Shown: positions 35,927 through 44,996 of the stretch, piece by piece
Layout: each line of letters opens with the position of its first letter
Numbering within the stretch: the first letter of the stretch is position 1
NCBI GenBank assembly: GCA_026391295.1
Contig: JAPLDS010000054.1
Span: 1 to 53,764 of the forward strand
Source: Bacteroidia bacterium
GTDB lineage: Bacteria; Bacteroidota; Bacteroidia; Bacteroidales; Prolixibacteraceae
DNA: 53,764 nt
Reading direction: 5' to 3'
The notes under the pieces: generated by a model
Told to the model about the DNA's origin: nothing
Database searches by the model: none
What the model saw: the letters and a program-made list of their open reading frames with translations, nothing else
Position numbers and translations under genes: made by a program

Positions 35927-37837
35927 ATGAAAATTAAAAATCTGTTTTACGGCTTTGCAGTTTCAATGAGCTTAGTCCTTGGCTTTGTTCAAGTTGGCCA
36001 TGCTGCGATAAATACAATCGACATTGCGAACAACCGTTCTGCTTGGATTAATTCACTGAAGCCAACAGCAAAAATCGGCGCCGAACTAACGATAACCGAA
36101 AATAACAAAGCAAATTATTCAATCCTACTCAGTAAAAAGCCAACAACTCAAGATCAAAAAGCTGCTGAAGATCTAAAAACCTGGCTTGAAAAAATGACCG
36201 GAGCAACGATTCAGATTGTTACTGAATCAAAGAATTCTAAAACCAGCGATCAAGTTATCAGCATTGGACAGACGCAACTATTTAAGAAAAGCAAATTAGC
36301 TGCGAGCTCAGAGAATCTTAAAGACGAGGGTTATGGAATCGATCAAAAAGACAAAACTTTATTTATCTGGGGAGGCCGCACTCGTGGAGTGATCAATGGC
36401 GTTTACGCGCTTCTCGAAGAAGACCTTGGTTGCCGATGGTATTCGAATGAATGCACCATGATCCCTTCGATTGGAACCTTGAAATTTGCGCCAGCATTAC
36501 GCACATTTGTTCCTGCCCTAAGCTGCAGAGATCCATTTTGGTATGTTGCTTTTGATGCAACCTGGTCGTTACGTAACCGCACCAATGCCCCTGATGCAAA
36601 GGTTCCTGAAGAGTGGGGTGGCGCAATTGATTATGGCGGCATGTTTGTTCACACCTTTCATGGTCTTTTCCCTGAAAAGGATTATTACGAGGCACATCCT
36701 GAATATTACATGCTAAACGACCAAAACAAGCGTGTCACATCTCAGCTTTGTACCACAAATCCAGAAGTTATTCGTCTGGTTAAAGAGAAAGTGCGCAAGG
36801 TGCTAAAAGCAAATCCATATGCTGAGCTCATCAGTATTTCGAAAAATGATGGTGGTGGAACATGTCTATGTGCAAACTGTAAATCATTGGATGATGCAGA
36901 AGGATCAAAAATGGCTTCATTAATGGTCTTAGTTAATGCAGTTGCAAAAGATATCGAGAAAGACTATCCTCATGTGCTAATCTCAACACTTGCTTATGGA
37001 GAGACAGGTCCAATACCAAAAACGATGAGACCAAATAAAAATGTCTCGATCATGCTATGTAGCGATAAAACAGGTGCTTGGAGAAGACCTTTTGAGCCTA
37101 CTGAGATCTGTGAAATTGGCACGTTAGTAAAAAACTGGTCTAAGGTCTGTAAGAGACTTTTCATCTGGGATTATAACATCAATTTCAGTCATTACCTTGC
37201 CCCAATGCCTAACCTAGATGTTATGGCCGAAAATATCCGCTTTTATGTGGCCAACAACGCCGAGGGTGTGATGCTTCAAGCAAACTACCAAACGGTAGGT
37301 TCAGAGCGCGACTGGATGCGTTCATGGGTAGCGGCAAAATTACTTTGGAATCCATCATTGAATCTTTATGATTTAATTGACGACTTTATCTATGGTTATT
37401 TTGGTAAAGCAGCTCCTGCGGTAGCGCAATACAACAGACTTCTTCAAAAACAAGCGGAGATCTACAAAACTGAACTATCTTGTAAATGGCTTATGGATCA
37501 CAAATACAAACCTATTCGCTATGATATGGATCATCCATTCTTATCGAAAGAGTTTCTTTACTATTCGACACAACTTTACGATCAGGCAGAGAAACTTGCG
37601 GACAATAAACAAGTCCTTGATCGTGTTCAACGTGATAGACTTCCTATTACCTACGTAAAACTGGTTAGAGGACCAGAATTTGTTGGTCCCGATTATTTAA
37701 TGGAGCTTGATCGATTTGAGAAAACTGTCGAGAAGGTTGGAATCACACACTTACGTGAAGGGGGAAGCAAGAAAGATATTGAGAACAAAATTATCCTGTG
37801 GAGAAAAAACTGGAACGAATACACTACAAAAAAATGA
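35927..37837 (+). CDS. DUF4838 protein with GH67-like N-terminal domain
   Basis: The 636-residue protein has a signal peptide (to about residue 26, HAA). The first domain (about 60-170) resembles the alpha-glucuronidase N-terminal beta domain (KKPTTQDQKAAEDLKTWLEKM, then VYALLEEDLGCRWYS). The central part is DUF4838, with a TIM-barrel-like core. A CLCANC motif (Cys313, Cys315, Cys318) is followed by KSLDDAEGS, as is usual in this family, and may bind a metal. Role unproven; a uronic acid-linked exo-activity is a reasonable guess from the N-terminal domain. Its stop codon overlaps the start of the following GH2 (ATGA), so the two are likely coupled in translation. Confidence 0.8.
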   Translation: MKIKNLFYGFAVSMSLVLGFVQVGHAAINTIDIANNRSAWINSLKPTAKIGAELTITENNKANYSILLSKKPTTQDQKAAEDLKTWLEKMTGATIQIVTESKNSKTSDQVISIGQTQLFKKSKLAASSENLKDEGYGIDQKDKTLFIWGGRTRGVINGVYALLEEDLGCRWYSNECTMIPSIGTLKFAPALRTFVPALSCRDPFWYVAFDATWSLRNRTNAPDAKVPEEWGGAIDYGGMFVHTFHGLFPEKDYYEAHPEYYMLNDQNKRVTSQLCTTNPEVIRLVKEKVRKVLKANPYAELISISKNDGGGTCLCANCKSLDDAEGSKMASLMVLVNAVAKDIEKDYPHVLISTLAYGETGPIPKTMRPNKNVSIMLCSDKTGAWRRPFEPTEICEIGTLVKNWSKVCKRLFIWDYNINFSHYLAPMPNLDVMAENIRFYVANNAEGVMLQANYQTVGSERDWMRSWVAAKLLWNPSLNLYDLIDDFIYGYFGKAAPAVAQYNRLLQKQAEIYKTELSCKWLMDHKYKPIRYDMDHPFLSKEFLYYSTQLYDQAEKLADNKQVLDRVQRDRLPITYVKLVRGPEFVGPDYLMELDRFEKTVEKVGITHLREGGSKKDIENKIILWRKNWNEYTTKK

Positions 37838-39735
37838 GAACATATAAAATAAGTCTACTTGCGATTGCTCTAGTTGTTACAACTGCAAGTTATGCATGGA
37901 AACCTGCAGGAACAAAGATTATGACTAAATGGGGTGAGGCGCTTACTCCAGAAAATGTTTTGCCAGAATATCCAAGACCTCAGCTTGCGCGCACTGCATG
38001 GCTAAATCTTAATGGACTATGGGAATATGCGGTTATCCCGAAAAAAGATCCTACTCCAATAACCTACCAAGGTGAGATACTTGTCCCATTTGCGGTTGAA
38101 TCGGCTCTATCTGGAGTTGGAAAGAAGGTTACTGCCGCAGACCGAATCTGGTATAAACGAAAAGTCACTATTCCTAAAGAGTGGGCTGGACAAAAAATTG
38201 TATTGAACTTCGGTGCTGTTGACTATGAAATGGAATTACGGGTCAATCAGGCAGTTGTTGGTTCACACAAAGGGGGATTTGATCATATCACTTTCGACAT
38301 TACGGAATACCTCAAGGACGGGGAGAATGAAATCGTTGTCTCTGTGTTGGATCCAACCAACTGGGAAGATAATCCAGTAGGAAAACAACGTGTTGTCTGG
38401 GGCGGAATCTGGTATATGCCTGTTTCAGGTATCTGGCAGACGGTATGGCTAGAGCCTGTTAGCCCAACCCTTTCGATTGAAGAGCTTCGTATGACGCCCG
38501 ATATCGACAAAGAGGAGTTAGCTCTTCAAGTGTTTACGGATAATGTCTTATATGGTTACGACTATGGTGTTAGGCTGACAGTTTCGGCAAAAGGAAAAGT
38601 TATCTTCTCGACCATCGAAAAAGCCAATAATAATCTAACGCTTAAAATCCCAAACCCACATCTTTGGTCTCCTGAGGATCCATTTCTTTATGATCTAAAA
38701 GCGGAGATTCTTAAGTTAGAATGGCCGGTGAAAGATCCGAAAAGCAAAACCAAAGAACAAGATGAAGCGAAGGTAGAACCAAAAATCATTGGTGAGCCAC
38801 TCGATGTGGTCTCTAGTTATTTTGGCATGCGCAAGATCTCGTTGGGAGCATGGAAAAACAACCAGCCAGTGATGTACCTTAACAATAAACAATATTTCCA
38901 AAATGGAGTTCTTGATCAAGGATGGTGGCCTGATGGGCTTTACACTCCTCCCTCTGAAGAGGCTGTACTTTTCGAGATGAACTTCCTTAAAGAGTCAGGG
39001 TTTAACATGTTGCGTAAACATGTGAAAGTTGAATCAGATCGCTATTACTATATGGCTGATAAGCTAGGATTGTTGATTTGGCAAGACATGCCTTCAGCGG
39101 CTAGCTGCTCTAAAGGAATGCGATGTGGACAGTTTACTGGTCCAGGAGCAAAGACAGATCTAATTAAAAAATCTGCTGCCGCTGGTCAGTTTGAGCATGA
39201 ATATCGCAACATCATTAGCATGCTTTATAGTCATCCAAGTGTAGTTAGCTGGGTTGTTTTTAATGAAGGCTGGGGTCAGTATAACACGGGTCGACTAACC
39301 GATTTTGTGCGTGGTCTTGACAAGAGCCGTTTGATTAATTCGGTTAGCGGATGGACGTTACTTGACTATGGTGATGTATATGACATTCACTCGTACAACG
39401 AAGTACCTGAGGCTCCAAAGGCAATGACAAACCGTGCAATTGTAGTGGGTGAATATGGTGGCATTGGCTATTACACGCAAGACCATACCTGGAACGAGAA
39501 TAAAAATGGCTGGGGATATCAGTCGTACGATGATCCTAAGAAGTTAGAGGACGCCTATAAAGTGAAGTTTAACGAGATCATCAGACAACAGAAAGAGATT
39601 GGTTTAAGTGGAGCCGTTTACACCCAAACATCAGATGTACATGGTGAAGTAAATGGCCTCTTGACCTATGATCGTAAAGTGGTGAAGATTCCAGCGAAGA
39701 GACTAAAGTTAATTCATGAACCACTCGTTAAATAA
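37834..39735 (+). CDS. GH2 glycoside hydrolase, third copy
   Basis: The product from 37834 has 633 residues, signal peptide to about residue 23 (ASYA), and starts in an ATGA overlap with the DUF4838 gene, which fixes the start; the frame is open a little further upstream. The N-terminal sugar-binding domain (VPFAVESALSGVG, WYKRKVTIP), the Ig-like domain and the TIM barrel are complete. Glu478 in VVFNEGWGQ is the acid/base and Glu540 in VVGEYGG the nucleophile. It is more distant from the two GH2 genes at 6561 and 8286 than those are from each other. It has a Lys/Glu-rich insert (PKSKTKEQDEAKVEPK) in the Ig-like domain. Exo-beta-galactosidase or glucuronidase activity is likely. Confidence 0.92.
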   Translation: MRTYKISLLAIALVVTTASYAWKPAGTKIMTKWGEALTPENVLPEYPRPQLARTAWLNLNGLWEYAVIPKKDPTPITYQGEILVPFAVESALSGVGKKVTAADRIWYKRKVTIPKEWAGQKIVLNFGAVDYEMELRVNQAVVGSHKGGFDHITFDITEYLKDGENEIVVSVLDPTNWEDNPVGKQRVVWGGIWYMPVSGIWQTVWLEPVSPTLSIEELRMTPDIDKEELALQVFTDNVLYGYDYGVRLTVSAKGKVIFSTIEKANNNLTLKIPNPHLWSPEDPFLYDLKAEILKLEWPVKDPKSKTKEQDEAKVEPKIIGEPLDVVSSYFGMRKISLGAWKNNQPVMYLNNKQYFQNGVLDQGWWPDGLYTPPSEEAVLFEMNFLKESGFNMLRKHVKVESDRYYYMADKLGLLIWQDMPSAASCSKGMRCGQFTGPGAKTDLIKKSAAAGQFEHEYRNIISMLYSHPSVVSWVVFNEGWGQYNTGRLTDFVRGLDKSRLINSVSGWTLLDYGDVYDIHSYNEVPEAPKAMTNRAIVVGEYGGIGYYTQDHTWNENKNGWGYQSYDDPKKLEDAYKVKFNEIIRQQKEIGLSGAVYTQTSDVHGEVNGLLTYDRKVVKIPAKRLKLIHEPLVK

Positions 39736-39777
39736 ATTTAAACGAGCCATATCTTAACTAAATTCAACTATCTCACA

Positions 39778-42414
39778 GTGAAAAAGGCGTTAACACTTCT
39801 GATATTACTTTTTGCAACCTCTTTGGGTTATGGCCAGGTTGAGTTTGGTGCCTATTACACCAAACTCAATACTGGACAACCCTGGGAGGAGTATTCGCGT
39901 ACGATGGATCGTACCGATATCGTAGTGAACCTGAATAAAGCTGGAGGTCAATTAATTTTCTGGCGGGGAAATAGTTTCCTACCCGTTTGGAAGACAAAAA
40001 ATGGGGAATGGAAATTAACAGAACTCATTCCGCGCAGTGGGGACGGCAACGCAACCATGCCCGACCATACAAATACCTATTCTCATGTTCAGCTAGTGAA
40101 AAATGACCCGCATGAGATCGTTATTGATTGGCGTTATCTTCCAACATTTACTTCTGGAAATCCGCATGGAGAGGTAAACTCCTTGGCATTCGTGAACGAG
40201 GTATTTACAATTACTGACAAGGGGAAAATTACACGTATTCTTAAAGAGGGGACAGTAAATACGGATGATTGGAATGACCCTTTAAACCAAACGACTCAGA
40301 AGCTCCAATTGAGTGCTAATGGGATAAAAGAGGTCAGTAAAACCAACCCACAGCACTCCCCTCCTTCTTCACCTATAAGCGGAAATCCAATTATAGGATC
40401 CTTAAAACAACCGCCCCTAGTGTGGTTCAATTTCAATGATCCAACGCAGGGGAGAAATACAAAGGAAGCTATAAGTAAAATAGATTGTTATATAACTGGA
40501 CCTAAGGCACTTTGGAAAAAAGGGGTGTCAGGTACAGCGATCGAATTTGATGGTTATCATACTTCTCTCGCGCTACCTCAGAAAAGTGTTGCGGCTATAA
40601 ATGGTCAAAGTTTAAGTGTGGAAGGGTGGTTTTGCCTCGGGGCATACCCTTGGAGTTGGGCTCCAATTGTTCAGCAGGGCGATGACACCGGGTTTTTCTT
40701 TGGAATTGACAGTCATGGCTATCCCGGCTTTAACATAAAGGTTAACGATAAATGGGAAGTGCTTACCGTTCCAAATGAGCCTCCCTATACCGATAAAAAT
40801 CACTTGCCGCTATTCCGATGGATTCATTTTGCGGGTACCTATACCAAAAATACTGGGATGATGGTTCTTTATATCAATGGTCAAAAAATAGGAGAAAAAT
40901 TAGTCGGCAAGGGTGGTATACAGAGTGCAAATGCAGAGGTTCGAATTGGCAAAGCGGGTATCGACAGGAGACCAACAGAGGGAAATCAGGAAACAAGCCC
41001 TTCAAACTATGGCATTGACGGCTTAATTGATGAAGTGAAAATTTTTGATACCGCTATTTCACCAGAGGATGTCGCATCGCTGTACAAAAGTTTCAATCCA
41101 GGAGAAGCAATTGTTAAAGCTCCGGACATGCAAAAACGGTCGTTACCTGTTGCGAACACAGGAGGAAAGTTCGAAGCTATGCGAACACGACTAGACTATT
41201 TTGAAACATGGGATAATCTATGGCGATTTGGAAAATATGCTGATTTAGTCGTCGGTTTTGATCAAGTGCCGACTCGATTTATTTTTTGGCATGGAGTCAG
41301 CTATATCCCCATGATGTCAAACGAGCTGAATCAAAATCTAACCAATGAGTTTAATGAAACGATGGTCAGAGGTGATGATGAACCTATGTCAGACAAAGGC
41401 TCTTTCGACTCTCATGTTCGAGTCATTGAAGATACACCTGCACGTAAAGTTGTCAGTTGGCGCTATCGCCTTTGCGATGTATTCCATTACTGGGCAAACT
41501 ATGATCCGGCTACGGGATGGGGCGATCAGAGCGAATGGCTTTGGACCATCTATCCAGATGGCATTGCCACCAAACGTATGCGTTGCTATACAACCGGAAG
41601 ATTAAACCATGAATGGGATGAACAGATTATTATCCTTGGCGAAGGTCAACATCCGGAGAGTGTCATTAACAAAACACCGGTGATGACTTTAGTCGACTAC
41701 GACGGTAAGACAACCGACCTGGATTGGAATCCGAAACCACCTAAAATACCTTTCAAAGGGAATGTAGCACAACTGCTTCATTTTACGGGGGAATACAAAC
41801 CTTTCAGTATTCAGAATTTCAGTAGTGGCACACCGTATGCGGGTGAGATCACTTGGTATTCGGTCTTCCCATCTTGGAACCATTGGCCAACAGCACAAAT
41901 TTACAGCTCAAGCCGAAAGACTACTTTTCCCGACCGTGCGGGTCATAGTTCGATATCGAACAGAAAATGGCCTTTTTACACCCAGTATACTGGTGGGAAA
42001 GCACCCTATTACGAAGAGACATTGATGGAGGGGATGACCAATCAAGCGGCCTCTACCCTGGGTATGTTAGCCAGATCATGGCTTAAACCACCTGTTGTCA
42101 GCGAGGTTAAAGGCGGTCAAACAACCGGATATGAAGAGCCTCAACGGGCTTATCTGTTCACTTTGTCAGACTCGAAATTATCCTTTAAGATTAAGGCAAG
42201 TGAAGCAAATCCAATCCGTAATTTATGCTTTGTGATTAAAAATTGGAATAGTAAAAAATCACGTGCAGGAATTAAAATCAACAATATAACTCAAGCCTCA
42301 GGACCGAACTTCAGACAAGGAGTAACGATCGATCCTGATGGAACTTATACGTTAATCGTCTGGATGAAATTATCAGCGGAAACGCCACAAGAATTTTCAA
42401 TCTCTAAAAACTAG
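39778..42414 (+). CDS. LamG protein with an internally repeated beta domain
   Basis: This 878-residue secreted protein begins with a GTG codon and has a signal peptide ending at YGQ (residue 20). A LamG/concanavalin-like domain (about 212-442; VWFNFNDP, GLIDEVKIFD) is flanked by two copies of another domain: about 23-125 (LIFWRGNSFLPVW, YSHVQLVKNDPHEIVIDWRY) and 465-565 (FIFWHGVSYIPMM, DSHVRVIEDTPARKVVSWRY). A long C-terminal part (WPTAQIYSSSRKTTFPDRAG) follows. I do not recognise a catalytic family. A glycan-binding, glycosidase or lyase role is possible because of its place in the PUL. It follows GH2 by 42 bp and precedes the third oxidoreductase module by 18 bp. Confidence 0.8.
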   Translation: MKKALTLLILLFATSLGYGQVEFGAYYTKLNTGQPWEEYSRTMDRTDIVVNLNKAGGQLIFWRGNSFLPVWKTKNGEWKLTELIPRSGDGNATMPDHTNTYSHVQLVKNDPHEIVIDWRYLPTFTSGNPHGEVNSLAFVNEVFTITDKGKITRILKEGTVNTDDWNDPLNQTTQKLQLSANGIKEVSKTNPQHSPPSSPISGNPIIGSLKQPPLVWFNFNDPTQGRNTKEAISKIDCYITGPKALWKKGVSGTAIEFDGYHTSLALPQKSVAAINGQSLSVEGWFCLGAYPWSWAPIVQQGDDTGFFFGIDSHGYPGFNIKVNDKWEVLTVPNEPPYTDKNHLPLFRWIHFAGTYTKNTGMMVLYINGQKIGEKLVGKGGIQSANAEVRIGKAGIDRRPTEGNQETSPSNYGIDGLIDEVKIFDTAISPEDVASLYKSFNPGEAIVKAPDMQKRSLPVANTGGKFEAMRTRLDYFETWDNLWRFGKYADLVVGFDQVPTRFIFWHGVSYIPMMSNELNQNLTNEFNETMVRGDDEPMSDKGSFDSHVRVIEDTPARKVVSWRYRLCDVFHYWANYDPATGWGDQSEWLWTIYPDGIATKRMRCYTTGRLNHEWDEQIIILGEGQHPESVINKTPVMTLVDYDGKTTDLDWNPKPPKIPFKGNVAQLLHFTGEYKPFSIQNFSSGTPYAGEITWYSVFPSWNHWPTAQIYSSSRKTTFPDRAGHSSISNRKWPFYTQYTGGKAPYYEETLMEGMTNQAASTLGMLARSWLKPPVVSEVKGGQTTGYEEPQRAYLFTLSDSKLSFKIKASEANPIRNLCFVIKNWNSKKSRAGIKINNITQASGPNFRQGVTIDPDGTYTLIVWMKLSAETPQEFSISKN

Positions 42415-42432
42415 TATTTTAATTATATACCA

Positions 42433-43749
42433 ATGAGTGCTAAAACATCGAACAGAAGAGACTTTTTAAAGCAATCGGCCATGGTTGCTTCAGGAACGCT
42501 AATCCTTCCTCAGCTCATCCCCTCAACAGCCTTAGGCATGGGGGGCAAATTGGCGCCAAGCGACCGCATTGTGATGGGAGCAATTGGCGTTGGAGGACAA
42601 GGATCGGGGAACCTAAGAAATTTCCTCTGGTCGAAAGAGATTCAGGTTGTCGCTGTTTGCGATGTTGATACCAACCATAATTTAAATGCAAAAGCGATGG
42701 TGGACAAGATTATGAAGTCCGATGATTGTCGCATGTATGAGGATTATCGGGAGTTTCTTGAGAAAGAAAAATTAGATGCAGTATCTATAGCACTTCCAGA
42801 CCACTGGCATGGACTGATCTATTCAGCTGCCGCGAATAAAAAGATTGATATCTACGGCGAAAAGCCACTTTCTAGAACGATCAGAGAAGGTCAAGCTATT
42901 GTGAATGCCGTAAAACGAAATAATGTAGTTTGGCAGACTGGTAGCTGGCAGCGCTCGGGCAAGATGTACCGACGAGCGGCGGAACTAGCCATTAATGGAC
43001 GAGTAGGAAAAATCACGCGGGTAGAAGTTGGATTACCAGATGGCGATTCACGCATCGGAACACCGCCAGTGATGGATGTTCCTCAAGGATTAAATTGGGA
43101 TCTCTGGCTCGGTCCAGCGCCCAAAGTCCCTTATCGTGGGGTATGCCATGCTGATTGGCGCTGGAACCTCGACTATTCAGGTGGTCGTCTGACCGATTGG
43201 GCTGGTCATCATGTGGATATTGCTGCCTGGGGCACTGGGCTTGATCGTACTGGTCCGGTATCGATTGAAGGACACGGAGTCTATCCGAACGAAGGATATT
43301 ACAATACACCCGTAGAGTTTGATTTTACCTGCAAGTATGCAAATGGCTTAGAGATGCGCGTGGCCAATGGTTCTCGGCTGCGTTTTAACACAGGTGCTGC
43401 CTGGTATGGTGAAAAAGGATGGATTCACGTAGACCGTGATGGAGGACTACTACATGCTTCAGACCCTAAAATTTTGGAAGAGGTGATTGGCGAGAATGAG
43501 ATTCATCTCTATAAAAGTGATAATCACTTCTGGAATTTCCTTGAATGTGTTCGATCACGTAAAGAAACTGTCTGCCCTGTTGAAGTGGCACACCGCTCAA
43601 TATCTATTGGTCTCCTGGGTGAGATAGCGATGACAACAGGTCAGAAAATTCATTGGGATCCAATTAAAGAGGAGATCATCGACAATCCTATGGCTAGCAG
43701 ACTTTTAAGCCGTACGTATCGTGCACCTTGGACTCAACCAATACTTTAA
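42433..43749 (+). CDS. Tat-exported Gfo/Idh/MocA oxidoreductase, module 3
   Basis: The protein has 438 residues, Tat motif NRRDFL and the shared IPSTALGMGGKLAPSDRI. The Rossmann motif is GAIGVGGQGSGN, EKP residues are Glu143-Lys144 (GEKPLSRTI), and the active-site block is GGRLTDWAGHHVDIAAWG, with Arg in place of Gln and Ala in place of Gln compared with modules 1 and 2. These changes near the substrate pocket may alter which sugar is bound. ThuA begins 12 bp downstream. It is predicted to be soluble in the periplasm and to act together with the ThuA lipoprotein. Confidence 0.92.
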   Translation: MSAKTSNRRDFLKQSAMVASGTLILPQLIPSTALGMGGKLAPSDRIVMGAIGVGGQGSGNLRNFLWSKEIQVVAVCDVDTNHNLNAKAMVDKIMKSDDCRMYEDYREFLEKEKLDAVSIALPDHWHGLIYSAAANKKIDIYGEKPLSRTIREGQAIVNAVKRNNVVWQTGSWQRSGKMYRRAAELAINGRVGKITRVEVGLPDGDSRIGTPPVMDVPQGLNWDLWLGPAPKVPYRGVCHADWRWNLDYSGGRLTDWAGHHVDIAAWGTGLDRTGPVSIEGHGVYPNEGYYNTPVEFDFTCKYANGLEMRVANGSRLRFNTGAAWYGEKGWIHVDRDGGLLHASDPKILEEVIGENEIHLYKSDNHFWNFLECVRSRKETVCPVEVAHRSISIGLLGEIAMTTGQKIHWDPIKEEIIDNPMASRLLSRTYRAPWTQPIL

Positions 43750-43761
43750 TATTTGAACAGA

Positions 43762-44991
43762 ATGAAAAAAATCTCGATTCATATCCTAGGCTTAGTAGCA
43801 ACAATAATGCTTTTGACGAGCTGTCATTGGGGCGGTAATTATAAAGCACTTATCGTTACCGGTCAAAATAATCATATGTGGGAAACTAGCTCCCCAATTT
43901 TAAAACAACTGCTCGAACAAACGGGGCTCTTTAAAGCTGACATTGTTAAGTCACCGGCTAAAGGTGGAGACATGAGCACTTTTAATCCTGAATTTTCGAA
44001 ATACGAAGTCGTTGTGTTAGACTACAACGGTGATTCCTGGTCTGAAAAAACGAAGGCGGCATTTGTTAAATATGTCAAAGATGGCGGTGGAGTTGTGGTC
44101 TATCATGCTGCAAATAATGCCTTTCCCGAATGGAAAGAGTACAATGAGATCATTGGTGTAGGAGGCTGGGGAAACCGATCTGAAAAAGATGGGCCTTACT
44201 TCTACTATTCAGTAGCCAACAATAAACGGAATGAAAAACTTGTCCAAGACACGACTAAAGGTCGCGGCGGATCACATGGCAAACAACACGAATTTAAAAT
44301 CAAAAATAGAGTCTTAGATCATCCCATTACCAAAGGGTTGCCTGTGGCCTGGTTTCATGGTAAAGATGAGTTATATAGCGAACTTCGTGGGCCAGGTAAA
44401 AACATGACCATCTTGGCGACGGCCTATGCCGACACGCTGATGAAAGGGACAGGCCGCAACGAGCCAATTTTGATGACGATCACCTACGGGAAAGGACGTA
44501 TTTTCCAAACTGTACTAGGCAATGCAGATGAGAATGGTGGACCATCGATGCAGTGCGTCGGTTTCATTACCACCTTTCAACGTGGCGCCGAATGGGCTGC
44601 TAGCGGAGAAGTGACGCAAGAGATCCCAGCCGACTTTCCAACTGCCGTTACAGTATCATTACGCCCTAACTTTAGCGTGATGACCATCGAAGATGACCTT
44701 GCTAAGATTGCCCAGTATGATCTGACTAAAAGCACAAAATACTTTGTTAATTTGCAACACCATATGCGCAAAGAGGCCAAGACTGCTAGCGGATTTAAGA
44801 AATTTGAAAAGATGATGCTCGTGGTATTGGAAGACAAAGCTGCGACAGTGGAAGGGAAAAAATTACTCTTAGGAGAGCTTAGCTGGATGGGGTCATCTGA
44901 AAGCATTCCAGTGATTCAAAAACTTACAGAGAATTCAGAATTAAAAGCAGCGGCTGAAGCTGCACTTGAACGCATAAATACAGCAAAATAA
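43762..44991 (+). CDS. ThuA-like lipoprotein with C-terminal HEAT-like segment, module 3
   Basis: From the ATG at 43762 the product has 409 residues, a lipoprotein signal with lipobox LLTSC and Cys21, the same position as in the other two ThuA proteins. An upstream TTG at 43753 is in frame but not needed. The ThuA domain has ALIVTGQNNHMWE, VVVLDYNGDSW and YHAANNAFPEWKEY (Asn where the others have Asp). The C-terminal helical tail with ELSWMGSSESIPVIQKL is kept. It ends 5 bp before the CBM9-like gene. Together with 42433 it is the third copy of the oxidoreductase-ThuA pair. Confidence 0.88.
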   Translation: MKKISIHILGLVATIMLLTSCHWGGNYKALIVTGQNNHMWETSSPILKQLLEQTGLFKADIVKSPAKGGDMSTFNPEFSKYEVVVLDYNGDSWSEKTKAAFVKYVKDGGGVVVYHAANNAFPEWKEYNEIIGVGGWGNRSEKDGPYFYYSVANNKRNEKLVQDTTKGRGGSHGKQHEFKIKNRVLDHPITKGLPVAWFHGKDELYSELRGPGKNMTILATAYADTLMKGTGRNEPILMTITYGKGRIFQTVLGNADENGGPSMQCVGFITTFQRGAEWAASGEVTQEIPADFPTAVTVSLRPNFSVMTIEDDLAKIAQYDLTKSTKYFVNLQHHMRKEAKTASGFKKFEKMMLVVLEDKAATVEGKKLLLGELSWMGSSESIPVIQKLTENSELKAAAEAALERINTAK

Positions 44992-44996
44992 ATAAA

